Shown: positions 7,431 to 15,688 of the stretch, piece after piece
Layout: each line of letters begins with the position of its first letter
Position numbering within the stretch: position 1 is the stretch's first letter
Source: Eubacteriaceae bacterium
GTDB lineage: Bacteria; Bacillota; Clostridia; Peptostreptococcales; Anaerovoracaceae
Length of the DNA stretch: 33,309 bases
Reading direction: 5' to 3'
Assembly: GCA_902362435.1 (NCBI GenBank)
Contig: CABIWW010000006.1
Span: 124,483 to 157,791 of the forward strand
The notes under the pieces: generated by a model
Database searches by the model: none
What the model saw: only the letters and a program-made list of their open reading frames with translations
What the model was told of the DNA's origin: nothing
Position numbers and translations under genes: made by a program

Positions 7431-8167
7431 AATGCTTTTTTACTTTTTTAAAAACGGAGCTGAAGCTAAGCCTGCGAGACATGAATATGGTGATATTTGC
7501 CGTTATCATGCCGCTTGTGATCTTCATTATCCTTGGCATCATTTATGGCACAAAGCCCGCTTATGACGGTGCAGACTATACATTCCTGGATCAGTCTTTC
7601 GGAGCTGTCAGTGCAGTTGCTGTTTGCGCAAGCGGATTGATGGGTCTGCCGCTGGCTGTATCCGGTCTGCGAGAGATGAAGATCCTGAAGCGGCTGCGCG
7701 TCACGCCGGTCAGTCCCGTGCTCATTCTTGGCGTTGAGCTGGCGATGTATGTTGTCTACTGTGCCGCTTCCATTGCGATGCTGGCGGTTGCAGCGCTTTT
7801 GTGGGGCGTACAGCTGCGCGGCTCGCTTCCGGCTTTCCTCGGGAGCTGGGCGCTTACCATGATTTCGACCCTTTCCATCGGTATGCTGGCAGGCGGCGTA
7901 GCAAAGGACACCAGGCAGGCCAGTGCCATTGCGTCGATTCTCTATTTCCCGATGTTGATATTTTCCGGCACGACGTTGCCGATCGAGGCCATGCCGCCCG
8001 TGATGCAGAAGGTCGTCAGCTTTTTTCCGCTGACGCAGGGACTTACGATGATGAAAAATGCTTTTTTAGGTATCGGCGCGGGAGGCATCCTGTTACCGAT
8101 GTGTATAATGCTTGGAGTTACCGCGCTTTGTGCGATTCTCGCTGTTCGCTTTTTCCGCTGGGAATAG
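7427..8167 (+). CDS. ABC-2 type transporter permease
   Basis: A 246-residue membrane protein with about six predicted segments: MVIFAVIMPLVIFIILGII near the N terminus, further hydrophobic stretches around residues 60, 105, 140, 175, and a last one at 220. The C-terminal part carries the ABC-2 type feature FPMLIFSGTTLPIEAMPPVMQKVVSFFPLTQG. It is the partner of the preceding ATPase, and the exported substrate is unknown. Its start overlaps the ATPase stop by an ATGA. Confidence 0.9.
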   Translation: MKCFFTFLKTELKLSLRDMNMVIFAVIMPLVIFIILGIIYGTKPAYDGADYTFLDQSFGAVSAVAVCASGLMGLPLAVSGLREMKILKRLRVTPVSPVLILGVELAMYVVYCAASIAMLAVAALLWGVQLRGSLPAFLGSWALTMISTLSIGMLAGGVAKDTRQASAIASILYFPMLIFSGTTLPIEAMPPVMQKVVSFFPLTQGLTMMKNAFLGIGAGGILLPMCIMLGVTALCAILAVRFFRWE

Positions 8168-8287
8168 ATATTCCTAGGGGAGACGCCATACGGGGAGAGT
8201 CGCTCGGTGGTTCTCTTTTATATTTTGGGAGAATATCCCCAATTATACCTTGTAAGGGCAATGAGGAGTGGTAAAAATATCATATAC

Positions 8288-8434
8288 GAAACTGTGGATA
8301 ACTCGGTTGATAAAAAAGCTATTGACAGCCATAATCGTTGAAATTTCAAGGTAAATCAAAAAAGTATTTATCCACAGGTGGTGTTGGATAAAATCGTATA
8401 CAATCAAAGCCGCTTTTGTGGATAAGTCCTGAAA
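8288..8434. repeat. DnaA-box module 1 (direct repeat copy 1)
   Basis: Three exact DnaA 9-mers: TGTGGATAA at 8293-8301, TTATCCACA at 8368-8376, TGTGGATAA at 8417-8425. It also holds a TTGACAGC...CGTTGAAATTT stretch and a 22-base block at 8383-8404 that is identical to one in module 2. The order and spacing of the elements are repeated 545-547 bases further on. Confidence 0.8.
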
Positions 8435-8834
8435 AAGCCTTATTTAGCGGCTTGCAGGGTTGTTCAAAAAACTTTACGGATTTTATCGATGAAGTTTACA
8501 TAAAATCGAAAAATGAGCGTTATTTGATAGCAGTAAAAAATTTTAACGGGTTTTTAGTGGAGTTCAGATGGTTAAATGCTTTCTGAGATCTGATTAAAAA
8601 CCTGTTTTTTGTAAAATTTCCATTAGTTCTATGTAATGGAAGCAATTTTTCAAAGTCATCAGTCAGTATCGAATTTTATGCCTGGGAAATATGGCATTAT
8701 CAGAACTCTATTATGTAAATATATTACAGTCAATCAGGGGAAGGGTTTTTACAGTTATCAACAACGCGAACAGTGGAAATGTTGAAAAATACGCTTTTGG
8801 CGAGGTTGTGTGCAATTTCCGGAAGAACATGAAT

Positions 8835-8979
8835 GAAACTGTGGATAACTATGTTCAAAAAAAGATACTTGACAGCTCTAAGCGTTGAAATTTAAACGAT
8901 AGTAAAAAAATGGTTATCCACAGGTTGCGTTGGATAAAATCGTATACAATTTCAAAAAAATAGTGGATAACCCCTGAAA
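8835..8979. repeat. DnaA-box module 2 (direct repeat copy 2)
   Basis: Two exact DnaA 9-mers, TGTGGATAA at 8840-8848 and TTATCCACA at 8914-8922, plus one with a single mismatch, AGTGGATAA at 8962-8970. Box-to-box distances are 74 and 48 bases, against 75 and 49 in module 1. The start (GAAACTGTGGATAACT) and the CCTGAAA end are the same in both modules. Confidence 0.8.
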
Positions 8980-9177
8980 TCCCTAAAAATCAACCTCTGA
9001 GGCCTTGTTGAAAAATGCATCCGCAAAAAAGAACACAGGTTGACATAATGCTAAAAATACAGCAAAACCCGTGCATAAAAAAAATTTTTGCCTGGATTTT
9101 TTCATGAACTTATGAACGACCGCGAACTGCAGCGCTTTACATGGATATCAAAATAATATTGAATTTTCGAAAAATTA

Positions 9178-9206
9178 TTGAAACTATATCGACCCTGTTT
9201 TATGAT
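9178..9206 (+). promoter_or_regulatory. Promoter of the sigma54-dependent regulator gene
   Basis: TTGAAA (9178-9183) and TATGAT (9201-9206) are separated by 17 bases. The predicted transcript starts near 9213, about 45 bases before the proposed TTG start codon. Confidence 0.65.
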
Positions 9207-9256
9207 ATAACCGTAATGTGATCGATCGGGGCAGGATCCCGAGAGAGGAGGCAGCG

Positions 9257-10663
9257 TTGAAAAAGGAAATCAGACTGGAACCGGAGGATTATCAGGCTAT
9301 ACTCGACAGGATGGATGACGGTATTTTCATCGTGAGCAGGCAGGGAAGCATCATTGCTGTGAATAAAGCTGTTGAGAAAAACGGCGGCAAGAAAATGCAT
9401 GAACTGATCGGGCGGAATATAGATGATCTTGTTAAGGAGGGCTACTGTTCTGAATTCGTGAGCCGGCGTGTCATCGAAAGCGGCAGGGAAGAGATCCTGG
9501 TGCAGCATACCAAGGATAATAAGGAGCTGCTTGTGACCGGAAGGCCCTATTACAAAAACGGGCAGCTTGAAATGGTGGTCGCCTGTGAAAGAGATGTGAC
9601 GGAGCTGGCCAAAACAAAAGAGAAGCTTTCCAAGGTAAAGATAATGAATGAAGAATACCAGAAGGAGCTGGAGTACCTGAGAAAGGTTAACAGCCAGAGC
9701 AGCGAGGTAGTGAGTGTCTCCAGGAACATGAAGCAGACTATCGAGATGGCTAAAAAGGTCGCGCGACTTGACACGACGGTGCTCATACAGGGCGAGTCGG
9801 GAACAGGCAAGGAGGTCATGGCGAAGCTGATCTGCAGCGAGAGCCCGCGGAGCAGGAAGCCTTTTATAAAAGTAAACTGCGGGGCTATCCCGGAGAATCT
9901 GCTCGAATCGGAGATGTTCGGGTACGTAGAGGGCGCTTTTACCGGTGCGAAGAAAGCCGGAAAGGAAGGATATTTCGGCATGGCCAACGGCGGCACGATA
10001 TTCCTGGATGAAGTGAATGAACTGCCTTTCAATCTTCAGGTGAAGCTGCTGAGAGTGATACAGGAGCGTGAAATGATGCCGGTGGGAAGCGACCGGCCGG
10101 TAAAGCTGGATATAAGGATCATCGCTTCGACGAACAAGGATCTGAAAAAACTGGTGGCAAGAGGAAAATTCAGGCAGGATCTTTACTACAGGATAAGCGT
10201 GGAGTCCATCAATATCCCTCCGCTCAGAGAGCGGCGCGAGGATATAGTGCAGCTCGTCAAGCATTTTATCGGGCAGTTCAACGTGAAATACGGGCTGAAC
10301 AAGCGCATCAGCGCAAAAGCTCAGAAACTTTTTCTCAATTATGACTGGCCCGGCAATGTGAGGGAGCTGGAAAACATGGTCGAGTGTCTCATCGCTGTTA
10401 CGGAGGACGACCTGATAACCGAGTCGGATGCCAGGCTTTATATAAACGGGGAAAGTGCACTGCGGCCGGGAAGCCGGTCAAAGGACATCGAGATCACGGG
10501 TTCTATGGAGGAAATGGTCGGCGAGTATGAGTCGCATCTTTTGAAAAGCATGTATGATAAATACGGAAGCACCGCAGAGATGGCAAAGCTGCTGAGGACG
10601 ACGAGGAGCACAATTAACAGAAAACTTAAAAAATACGGAATACGAGAAAATGACGACGCGTAA
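9257..10663 (+). CDS. Sigma54-dependent transcriptional regulator (PAS-AAA+-Fis)
   Basis: A 468-residue enhancer-binding protein. An N-terminal PAS sensor domain (ILDRMDDGIFIVSRQGSIIAVNKA, then GREEILVQHTKDNKELLVTGRPYY) precedes a short helical linker. The AAA+ domain has Walker A GESGTGKE, the intact sigma54-contact loop GAFTGA, and Walker B GGTIFLDE. The C terminus has a Fis-type helix-turn-helix (STAEMAKLLRTTRSTINRKLKKYGI). I prefer the TTG at 9257, because AGAGGAGG sits 5 bases before it, over the GTG at 9218. No sigma54 -24/-12 element was found by eye in the neighbouring promoters, so its targets are unclear; the catabolic cluster at 13113-17811 is a candidate. A group IIC intron sits directly behind its terminator. 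Confidence 0.92.
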   Translation: MKKEIRLEPEDYQAILDRMDDGIFIVSRQGSIIAVNKAVEKNGGKKMHELIGRNIDDLVKEGYCSEFVSRRVIESGREEILVQHTKDNKELLVTGRPYYKNGQLEMVVACERDVTELAKTKEKLSKVKIMNEEYQKELEYLRKVNSQSSEVVSVSRNMKQTIEMAKKVARLDTTVLIQGESGTGKEVMAKLICSESPRSRKPFIKVNCGAIPENLLESEMFGYVEGAFTGAKKAGKEGYFGMANGGTIFLDEVNELPFNLQVKLLRVIQEREMMPVGSDRPVKLDIRIIASTNKDLKKLVARGKFRQDLYYRISVESINIPPLRERREDIVQLVKHFIGQFNVKYGLNKRISAKAQKLFLNYDWPGNVRELENMVECLIAVTEDDLITESDARLYINGESALRPGSRSKDIEITGSMEEMVGEYESHLLKSMYDKYGSTAEMAKLLRTTRSTINRKLKKYGIRENDDA

Positions 10664-10676
10664 TTGCGTCGTCATT
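10649..10676 (+). terminator. Perfect terminator hairpin overlapping the regulator's stop codon; intron target
   Basis: AATGACGACGC (10649-10659) pairs perfectly with GCGTCGTCATT (10666-10676) around a six-base loop that holds the TAA stop. There is no good T-run after it. The group IIC intron begins only 6 bases downstream, which is the usual target structure for this intron class. Confidence 0.75.
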
Positions 10677-11193
10677 GCGCGAGTGTGCCAGGCATGGCAT
10701 AAGTCTTACGGGTGAAAGTCCCGTCACGGGTATTTACCGCCAAGTGTAGCGAACCACAAGCCGAAGACAACAATGTTTAGGGGGAGGAAGTGGTGTAGCA
10801 AAACCGTTGAGCCTACGAACAGAAACTGGATATGAGGCTAAATGGCGGGCGAGATTGCTCGACAAATCGAAGCCCAAAAGGTAAACGTAATGCCAAGAGA
10901 GTAAATCCAGAGGTTGTGCGGTGAAAGACTTGTGTCTTACCCTGGGAGGCCTAGGTAGCGCACCGAAAGGGCGTGCGATAAAAAGCTCATACCTAGGAGT
11001 CAGCTGAGGCCATAGTATCCCTAAGAAGCAATGGGAAAAGGGTCTAATGTCAATATATTGCAAATCGCTGTAAGCAAGGCAAGAATAGTCCGAAATCGAG
11101 GATATGCTTAACAAGTGGAAACGTATGTCTGCGGAAGCAAAAGGTAGAGGGGATGATTTCTAGCATCTTTACAAGCAGAAGGAGAAGCAACAA

Positions 11194-12492
11194 ATGGAAT
11201 TAATCGAGTGGATCTTACAAGATGAAAATATTGATAAGGCTATCAAATCAGTCAAGAAGAACAAAGGTGCATACGGAATTGATAAGATGTCCGTAGAAGA
11301 TCTTGATGAGTATTTTGCCGCACATAGGGAAGAAATTAAATCCCAAATACGTGACGGCAAATACAAGCCAACACCAGTAAGAAGAGTCTACATACCTAAG
11401 TCTAATGGTAAGAAGAGACCTCTAGGAATACCAACAGTTGTGGATAGAGTGGTACAACAAGCTACAGCGCAAGTTTTGTCGCTTGGATATGATAAGTACT
11501 TCTCAGAACATAGCTACGGATTCCGCCCAGGCAGAAGTTGTCAACAGGCAATAGAGGAAGCACTTGTATACCTCAACGAAGGATACGAATGGGTAATAGA
11601 CTTGGATATTGAGAAATATTTTGATACTGTAAACCACGACAGATTAATTTCGATACTCAGAGAACGTGTCAATGATGCGAAAACACTACGACTAATTCGC
11701 CAGTTCCTGCAAGCGGGGGTGATGGAAAACGGACTGATTAGTCCAAGCGAAGAGGGGGTACCTCAAGGCGGTCCTCTTAGTCCAGTACTGTCCAATGTAT
11801 ATCTAGACAAATTAGATAAAGAACTGGAAGCAAGAGGACTCTGTTTTGTCAGATATGCTGATGACTGTAATATCTTTGTCAAAAGCGAAATGGCAGCAAA
11901 CAGAGTAATGAAGTCTATCACAAGCTGGCTAGAACGTAAGCTTAGGTTAAAAGTAAGTGCAACTAAAACAAAAGTTGTCAGACCACCGAAAAGCAACTTT
12001 CTTGGATTCACATTCTGGAAATCCAAAGATGGATGGAAATGCAAGCCGGCAAATGACCGCAAGAAAAGACTGTATGACAAAACAAGAGCAATACTATGTA
12101 GAAGGAAGGCAGTCGCAAGACCTATGAAGTCCACATTTGAGCAACTTAACTGGTTAATTCGTGGATGGATAAACTACTACCGAATTGGCAGTATGAAGAT
12201 GTTCTTAGAAGAATATGGGCAATGGTTCAGACACAAGGTGAGAGTGGTGATACTCAAGCAATGGAAGAAACCTAGGCGCATATACCTGAATCTTCATAAA
12301 CTGAACCAAATCGTAGGATGTGGGTTCACACACGAGGAAATTTTTAAGGTCGCAAATAGTAGACTAGGATGGTACAAAAGAAGCGGAATGTATGTAGTGA
12401 ATTTTGCAATCAGTCCAGAGATACTTGGACGAAAAACAAAGAGCCGACCAGGATTGGTCGACCCATTAGCGTATTATCTGAGCAATATTTGA
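11194..12492 (+). CDS. ltrA: Group IIC intron reverse transcriptase/maturase
   Basis: A 432-residue intron-encoded protein. The reverse transcriptase fold starts with KNKGAYGIDKMSVEDL and has PKSNGKKRPLGIPTVVDRVVQQA, FRPGRSCQQAIEEAL, and the catalytic FVRYADDCNIFV with the YADD aspartates. The C-terminal part has the maturase segment with WLIRGWINYYRIGSM. There is no HNH endonuclease domain. Length and sequence resemble GsI-IIC RT. It binds the intron RNA for splicing and copies it during retrohoming. The ATG is preceded by AGAAGGAGAAGCAACAA. Confidence 0.95.
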   Translation: MELIEWILQDENIDKAIKSVKKNKGAYGIDKMSVEDLDEYFAAHREEIKSQIRDGKYKPTPVRRVYIPKSNGKKRPLGIPTVVDRVVQQATAQVLSLGYDKYFSEHSYGFRPGRSCQQAIEEALVYLNEGYEWVIDLDIEKYFDTVNHDRLISILRERVNDAKTLRLIRQFLQAGVMENGLISPSEEGVPQGGPLSPVLSNVYLDKLDKELEARGLCFVRYADDCNIFVKSEMAANRVMKSITSWLERKLRLKVSATKTKVVRPPKSNFLGFTFWKSKDGWKCKPANDRKKRLYDKTRAILCRRKAVARPMKSTFEQLNWLIRGWINYYRIGSMKMFLEEYGQWFRHKVRVVILKQWKKPRRIYLNLHKLNQIVGCGFTHEEIFKVANSRLGWYKRSGMYVVNFAISPEILGRKTKSRPGLVDPLAYYLSNI

Positions 12493-12507
12493 TTCTATAT
12501 TGATGTA

Positions 12508-12571
12508 GCGCCGTATACGAGAACCGTACGTACGGTGCAATGGGAGGGTGAGTATACTCACTCTACCCTAT
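12508..12571 (+). ncRNA. Group IIC intron domains V and VI
   Basis: Domain V starts with G-CGC-CGTATAC, pairs with GTACGGTGC and contains a GAGAACC loop region. The CGC triad in place of AGC is typical of class C. Domain VI (GGGAGGGTGAG...CTCACTCTACCC) follows, with a likely bulged A near its 3' arm and an AT at the intron end. Confidence 0.8.
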
Positions 12572-12635
12572 TCTGCTTGCACTGGCAGCCGCAGCAGGTG
12601 CAGCCGGAACACTTTACAGAAGAAAGACGAACTAA
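12572..12635 (+). pseudogene. Remnant of an anchored surface protein tail behind the intron
   Basis: The frame directly after the intron reads LLALAAAAGAAGTLYRRKTN and stops at 12633. A hydrophobic alanine-rich segment and a positively charged end is the same layout as the last part of a sortase anchor. The upstream part of the gene is missing: the bases before the intron belong to the sigma54 regulator and its hairpin. It is therefore a truncated gene end. Confidence 0.5.
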
Positions 12636-12695
12636 TAATCGGATAACAGTAAGGCGCGCTTTACAGTAGCGCATGATGTATAAAAGGGTGCATGG

Positions 12696-12729
12696 AAAAC
12701 CGGTCCGCGGATAACTTGGGCCGGTTTTT
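12696..12729 (+). terminator. Intrinsic terminator behind the surface-protein remnant
   Basis: AAAACCGGTCC (12696-12706) pairs with GGGCCGGTTTT (12718-12728), with one T-G wobble, and the T-run continues to 12729. It probably terminated the lost surface-protein gene. Confidence 0.75.
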
Positions 12730-12774
12730 CTATTGCATGCGTTCGGCAAGATAAGCGTAGTGAGCGGGGTCTGA

Positions 12775-13031
12775 TACCAAAAAGAAATTCACAACGCAGT
12801 TCTTTTGGTAAAATACACCACCATAGAGGCATCAACAGAGAGGGATAATACCAAAAATAAAAGCCGGCAACTGTGTTTTTAGCATTTTTTCTTGCATAAA
12901 TCCCTGTTTTTCATTAATATTTTACCAAAAGTAATCATTTAAAATTGGAGCCTTAGTAAACGGCATTGCAGATCAAAGCGATTTTTATGTAAAATTGCTA
13001 AAACCACGTGGCAGGGAAGAGGATTTTGGTA
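12775..13031. repeat. Array of five TACCAAAA / TTTTGGTA sites before an AraC gene
   Basis: Exact 8-mers at 12775-12782 (+), 12803-12810 (-), 12849-12856 (+), 12923-12930 (+) and 13024-13031 (-). The first two form an inverted repeat, with A/T-rich neighbours extending the symmetry. The sites flank the predicted promoter of the AraC regulator, so they may be binding sites for that or another regulator. Confidence 0.5.
12966..12995 (+). promoter_or_regulatory. Probable promoter of the AraC regulator gene
   Basis: TTGCAG (12966-12971) and TAAAAT (12990-12995) are 18 bases apart. The inferred leader of about 110 bases contains a stem made of ATCGTG-CGCGA (13032-13042) and TCGCG...CACGAT (13047-13062). 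Confidence 0.5.
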
Positions 13032-13112
13032 ATCGTGCGCGACCCATCGCGACAGCCACGATCCGCCACGAACGACAGCAGCTCGCCGCACCCCACCGGC
13101 AAGGAGGACGCC

Positions 13113-14048
13113 ATGAGTTTTGAAAATATAGTAAAAATAAAGAACACACCGCTGAGCATCAGCGTATATGCAGTCAAAGACAAGCCACTAAACATGCATG
13201 AAGCCGGGACGCTCGAGATCATATTCTGCCTGACGGGCACGATAAAGTTCGCATACGCATATGAAGAATTCACGCTGAATGCCGGAGAATACGTGTCCGT
13301 CGACAGAGACGCGTACTATCTTTACAGCGACGGATACAACATGTGCGTCTCATTTTATGTTGATTTAATGGCGTTTAAACAGAAATATCCCAATATAGAA
13401 CATCAGCTGTTCGTATGTGAAGGCTGTTCCGAAACCACGACAAAGTATATGGCACCGTACCATGACCGCCTGCGCGGCAAGCTGATAACACTGCTGAAGA
13501 TAGTCCTGGACGGGAATCCGGCGGACAGCGCAGAGAGGACAACCGCGATCACGGAGTCGATAGTAGACTTGTTCATATTCCATTTCAACATCGTCATCTA
13601 TCACTACGGCAGGAATGAGATGCCGAAGGACGTGCTCGAAAGAGTGCAGCAGATATATGCGTATCTCGGGACCCACTTTGAAAACAAGATAACGCTTGAG
13701 GAACTGGCGGCACATCTCGGACTCAGCAGCAGTTATCTGTCTGAATTCATGCGAACCTTTTCCATAGGCTTCAGGCGCATGCTGGCGTATATCAGGGCGA
13801 ACAAATCCGAGTGGTATCTGATAAACACAGATCATACTATCGTTGAGATTTCAGAGCTCTGCGGGTTTTCAGACCCGCAGTACTACTACCGCGCATTCAA
13901 GGAATGGTACAAGTCCACACCTAAACAGTTCAGGGAAAAATACGTGAAGCATCAGGCAGACAGTACGGTATACTACGAGCCCCATGTCGTCAGGAGCATA
14001 GTGGATGATCTTCTTGTAAAGCACTATATCACCATGTTCGAAAACTGA
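13113..14048 (+). CDS. AraC-family transcriptional regulator with N-terminal cupin-like domain
   Basis: A 311-residue regulator. The N-terminal half looks like the cupin-type ligand domain of AraC (HEAGTLEIIFCLTGTIKFAYAYEEFTLNAGEYVSVDRDAYYLYS). The C-terminal part has two helix-turn-helices: ITLEELAAHLGLSSSYLSEFMRTF and IVEISELCGFSDPQYYYRAFKEWYKSTPKQFREKY. I chose the ATG at 13113 because AGGAGG lies 6 bases upstream; the frame is open back to 13008 with un-AraC-like sequence. It precedes the APC permease, amidohydrolase and DUF3237 genes and is the likely controller of that cluster (inference from context). Confidence 0.88.
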   Translation: MSFENIVKIKNTPLSISVYAVKDKPLNMHEAGTLEIIFCLTGTIKFAYAYEEFTLNAGEYVSVDRDAYYLYSDGYNMCVSFYVDLMAFKQKYPNIEHQLFVCEGCSETTTKYMAPYHDRLRGKLITLLKIVLDGNPADSAERTTAITESIVDLFIFHFNIVIYHYGRNEMPKDVLERVQQIYAYLGTHFENKITLEELAAHLGLSSSYLSEFMRTFSIGFRRMLAYIRANKSEWYLINTDHTIVEISELCGFSDPQYYYRAFKEWYKSTPKQFREKYVKHQADSTVYYEPHVVRSIVDDLLVKHYITMFEN

Positions 14049-14151
14049 TGCATGATGCAGGGGCTCAAATGGAAAATAAGCAGGCTTCCATATTGGAAAC
14101 GTCATATCTGCCGCATTTTGCATGACATGCATAGCGAACAGGTGAGCAGTA

Positions 14152-14187
14152 TTGTTGTTTTCGTCAAAAAAAGACGAAAAACAACAA
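14152..14187. repeat. Long AT-rich inverted repeat between the AraC and permease genes
   Basis: TTGTTGTTTTCGTC (14152-14165) pairs with GACGAAAAACAACAA (14173-14187), with one bulged base around a seven-A loop. There is no T-run on the + strand, so it is not a standard terminator. It could fold in the RNA or serve as an operator. Confidence 0.5.
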
Positions 14188-14197
14188 CAAAACAACA

Positions 14198-14226
14198 TTG
14201 AAGAAAAAGAATTTTCTGAATATTAT
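14198..14226 (+). promoter_or_regulatory. Promoter of the APC permease-amidohydrolase-DUF3237 unit
   Basis: TTGAAG (14198-14203) and TATTAT (14221-14226) are 17 bases apart, about 75 bases before the permease ATG. Confidence 0.55.
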
Positions 14227-14301
14227 AAACGTGTAATGAGCACTGCGAAAAGAGTTCATTAGCGGAATCATTTTTATCAAATTATATTCAGGAGGTCTAT
14301 C

Positions 14302-15663
14302 ATGAGTGAAAGAAATCAGAATGGCGAAGCGCAGCTGAAACGAAGTCTGACTTTGCCGCTTATAATCATGTTCGGGCTGTCATATCTGGCGCCCACAGTA
14401 GTATTCAACTACTACGGACTGTTCACACCCAGCACGGGAGGCATGTATACACTGTCGATCTGTGCGACAGCAGTCGTAATGCTGTTCACGGCATACAGCT
14501 ATACCCAGATGGTAAAAGCTTATCCGTCAGCAGGTTCGGCCTACACGTACATAAGCAAATCCGTTCAGCCGCACGTGGGGTTCCTGTCAGGCTGGGCTAT
14601 GCTCGTCGACTATCTGCTGCTGCCGATGATCTGCTATCTGCTGCTGGGAGTTTACATCAATGAGTATTTCCCTATGATCCCTGTATGGGCGATCGTTATC
14701 GTCATCGCAGTGATCGGAATGATCATCAATATCGTCGGAATAAAGACCGCAAGCATCATAGAAACGATCTGCACATGTGCAGCGATCGGGTTCACGATCC
14801 TCTTCATCGCATGCATCGTGAGATACGTTACGAACGGAGGCGGATCCGGCACACTGTTCGATCCTACAGCATTCTACAATCCTGAGAATTTCCAGATAAA
14901 GGGCACGCTCGCCGCATCAGCAGTTCTCTGCGCATCATTCGTAGGTTTTGACGCTGTAACTACTCTTGCAGAAGAAGCAAAGGATCCGCAGAAGGTCATG
15001 GGCAAGGCTATCATGGGAGTAGTTATCGGTGCAGGCGTCATTTTCGCCATCGTTGCATACTTCTCACAGATCGCATGGCCTGAAGCTTATGCGAACATCG
15101 AGGACCCTGACACAGGAATATTCGAGCTGTTCCCTCACATCGGAATGAGCTGGCTCGGAACTGTATTCTTCATCGTTGATAACTGCGGAAGCTTCGTATG
15201 CGCACTCGCGGGAATGGGCGCGGTTTCACGTATCCTCTACGGAATGGGACGCGACAACATCCTGCCTAAGAAATTCTTCGGAAAAGTTTCTCCTAAGTTC
15301 CAGACTCCTGTGAACAACATCGTGCTGACTACACTGATCGCTCTGACAGCACTGTTCTACCAGGAAAACGTAATGGGCGCAGCATCGCTCGTATCGTTCG
15401 GAGCAGTATGCGGATTCTTCATGGTAAACTTCTCCGTTATCGGACATTACATCATCAGAGGCAAAGAAAGAGGCGCAGGTGCGATGATCAGGCATCTCAT
15501 CATCCCGGCACTGGGAATGCTGAGCCTGCTGGTAGTATTCTACTTCATCGAGACCCCTGCGAAGATCCTGGGAGGCATCTGGCTCGGAGTAGGAATAATC
15601 TACCTGGCTGTAAAGACAAAAGGCTTCAGAGAGCTGCCGCCTGAAATGAAGATCGACGAATAA
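14302..15663 (+). CDS. APC-family amino acid/polyamine permease
   Basis: A 453-residue transporter with about 12 membrane segments, starting with LKRSLTLPLIIMFGLSYLAPTVVF and the typical APC segment YTYISKSVQPHVGFLSGWAMLVDYLLLP. It also has the conserved FVGFDAVTTLAEEAKDPQK loop. It resembles PuuP-type or other amino acid/polyamine importers; the substrate is unknown. GGAGG lies 8 bases before the ATG. It is followed 25 bases on by an amidohydrolase, so the transporter probably supplies that enzyme's substrate. Confidence 0.9.
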   Translation: MSERNQNGEAQLKRSLTLPLIIMFGLSYLAPTVVFNYYGLFTPSTGGMYTLSICATAVVMLFTAYSYTQMVKAYPSAGSAYTYISKSVQPHVGFLSGWAMLVDYLLLPMICYLLLGVYINEYFPMIPVWAIVIVIAVIGMIINIVGIKTASIIETICTCAAIGFTILFIACIVRYVTNGGGSGTLFDPTAFYNPENFQIKGTLAASAVLCASFVGFDAVTTLAEEAKDPQKVMGKAIMGVVIGAGVIFAIVAYFSQIAWPEAYANIEDPDTGIFELFPHIGMSWLGTVFFIVDNCGSFVCALAGMGAVSRILYGMGRDNILPKKFFGKVSPKFQTPVNNIVLTTLIALTALFYQENVMGAASLVSFGAVCGFFMVNFSVIGHYIIRGKERGAGAMIRHLIIPALGMLSLLVVFYFIETPAKILGGIWLGVGIIYLAVKTKGFRELPPEMKIDE

Positions 15664-15688
15664 TGCGACATAGCGGAGGAAAACAGAA

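Larger units (their letters stand above)
8168..9177. other. Gene-free ~1 kb region carrying two DnaA-box modules
   Basis: This stretch between the exporter and the sigma54 regulator is AT-rich and has no credible gene. It contains the two repeat modules plus a lone near-match TTATCAACA at 8755-8763. A further weak copy-like segment (ACACAGGTTG) lies at 9034-9043. Confidence 0.7.
10683..12571 (+). mobile_element. Complete group IIC intron
   Basis: The 5' end GTGTGCC...GGCATGG and the following structured ~500 bases match the conserved start of group IIC introns such as the one from Oceanobacillus iheyensis. A reverse transcriptase ORF lies in domain IV (11194-12492). Domains V and VI follow at 12508-12571. 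The element lies immediately after a perfect hairpin, the classic target of class C introns. Boundaries are accurate to a few bases. Both ends look intact, so it may be functional. Confidence 0.9.

Noticed and set aside
8691..8888. 65-codon open frame between the DnaA-box modules
   Set aside because: It has no ribosome binding site, runs into module 2 across its DnaA box, and its translation resembles nothing I recognise.
8168..9177. Chromosomal oriC
   Set aside because: The DnaA boxes suggest it, but dnaA and dnaN are absent and genes on both sides run the same way, unlike a bidirectional origin. Left as a DnaA-binding region.
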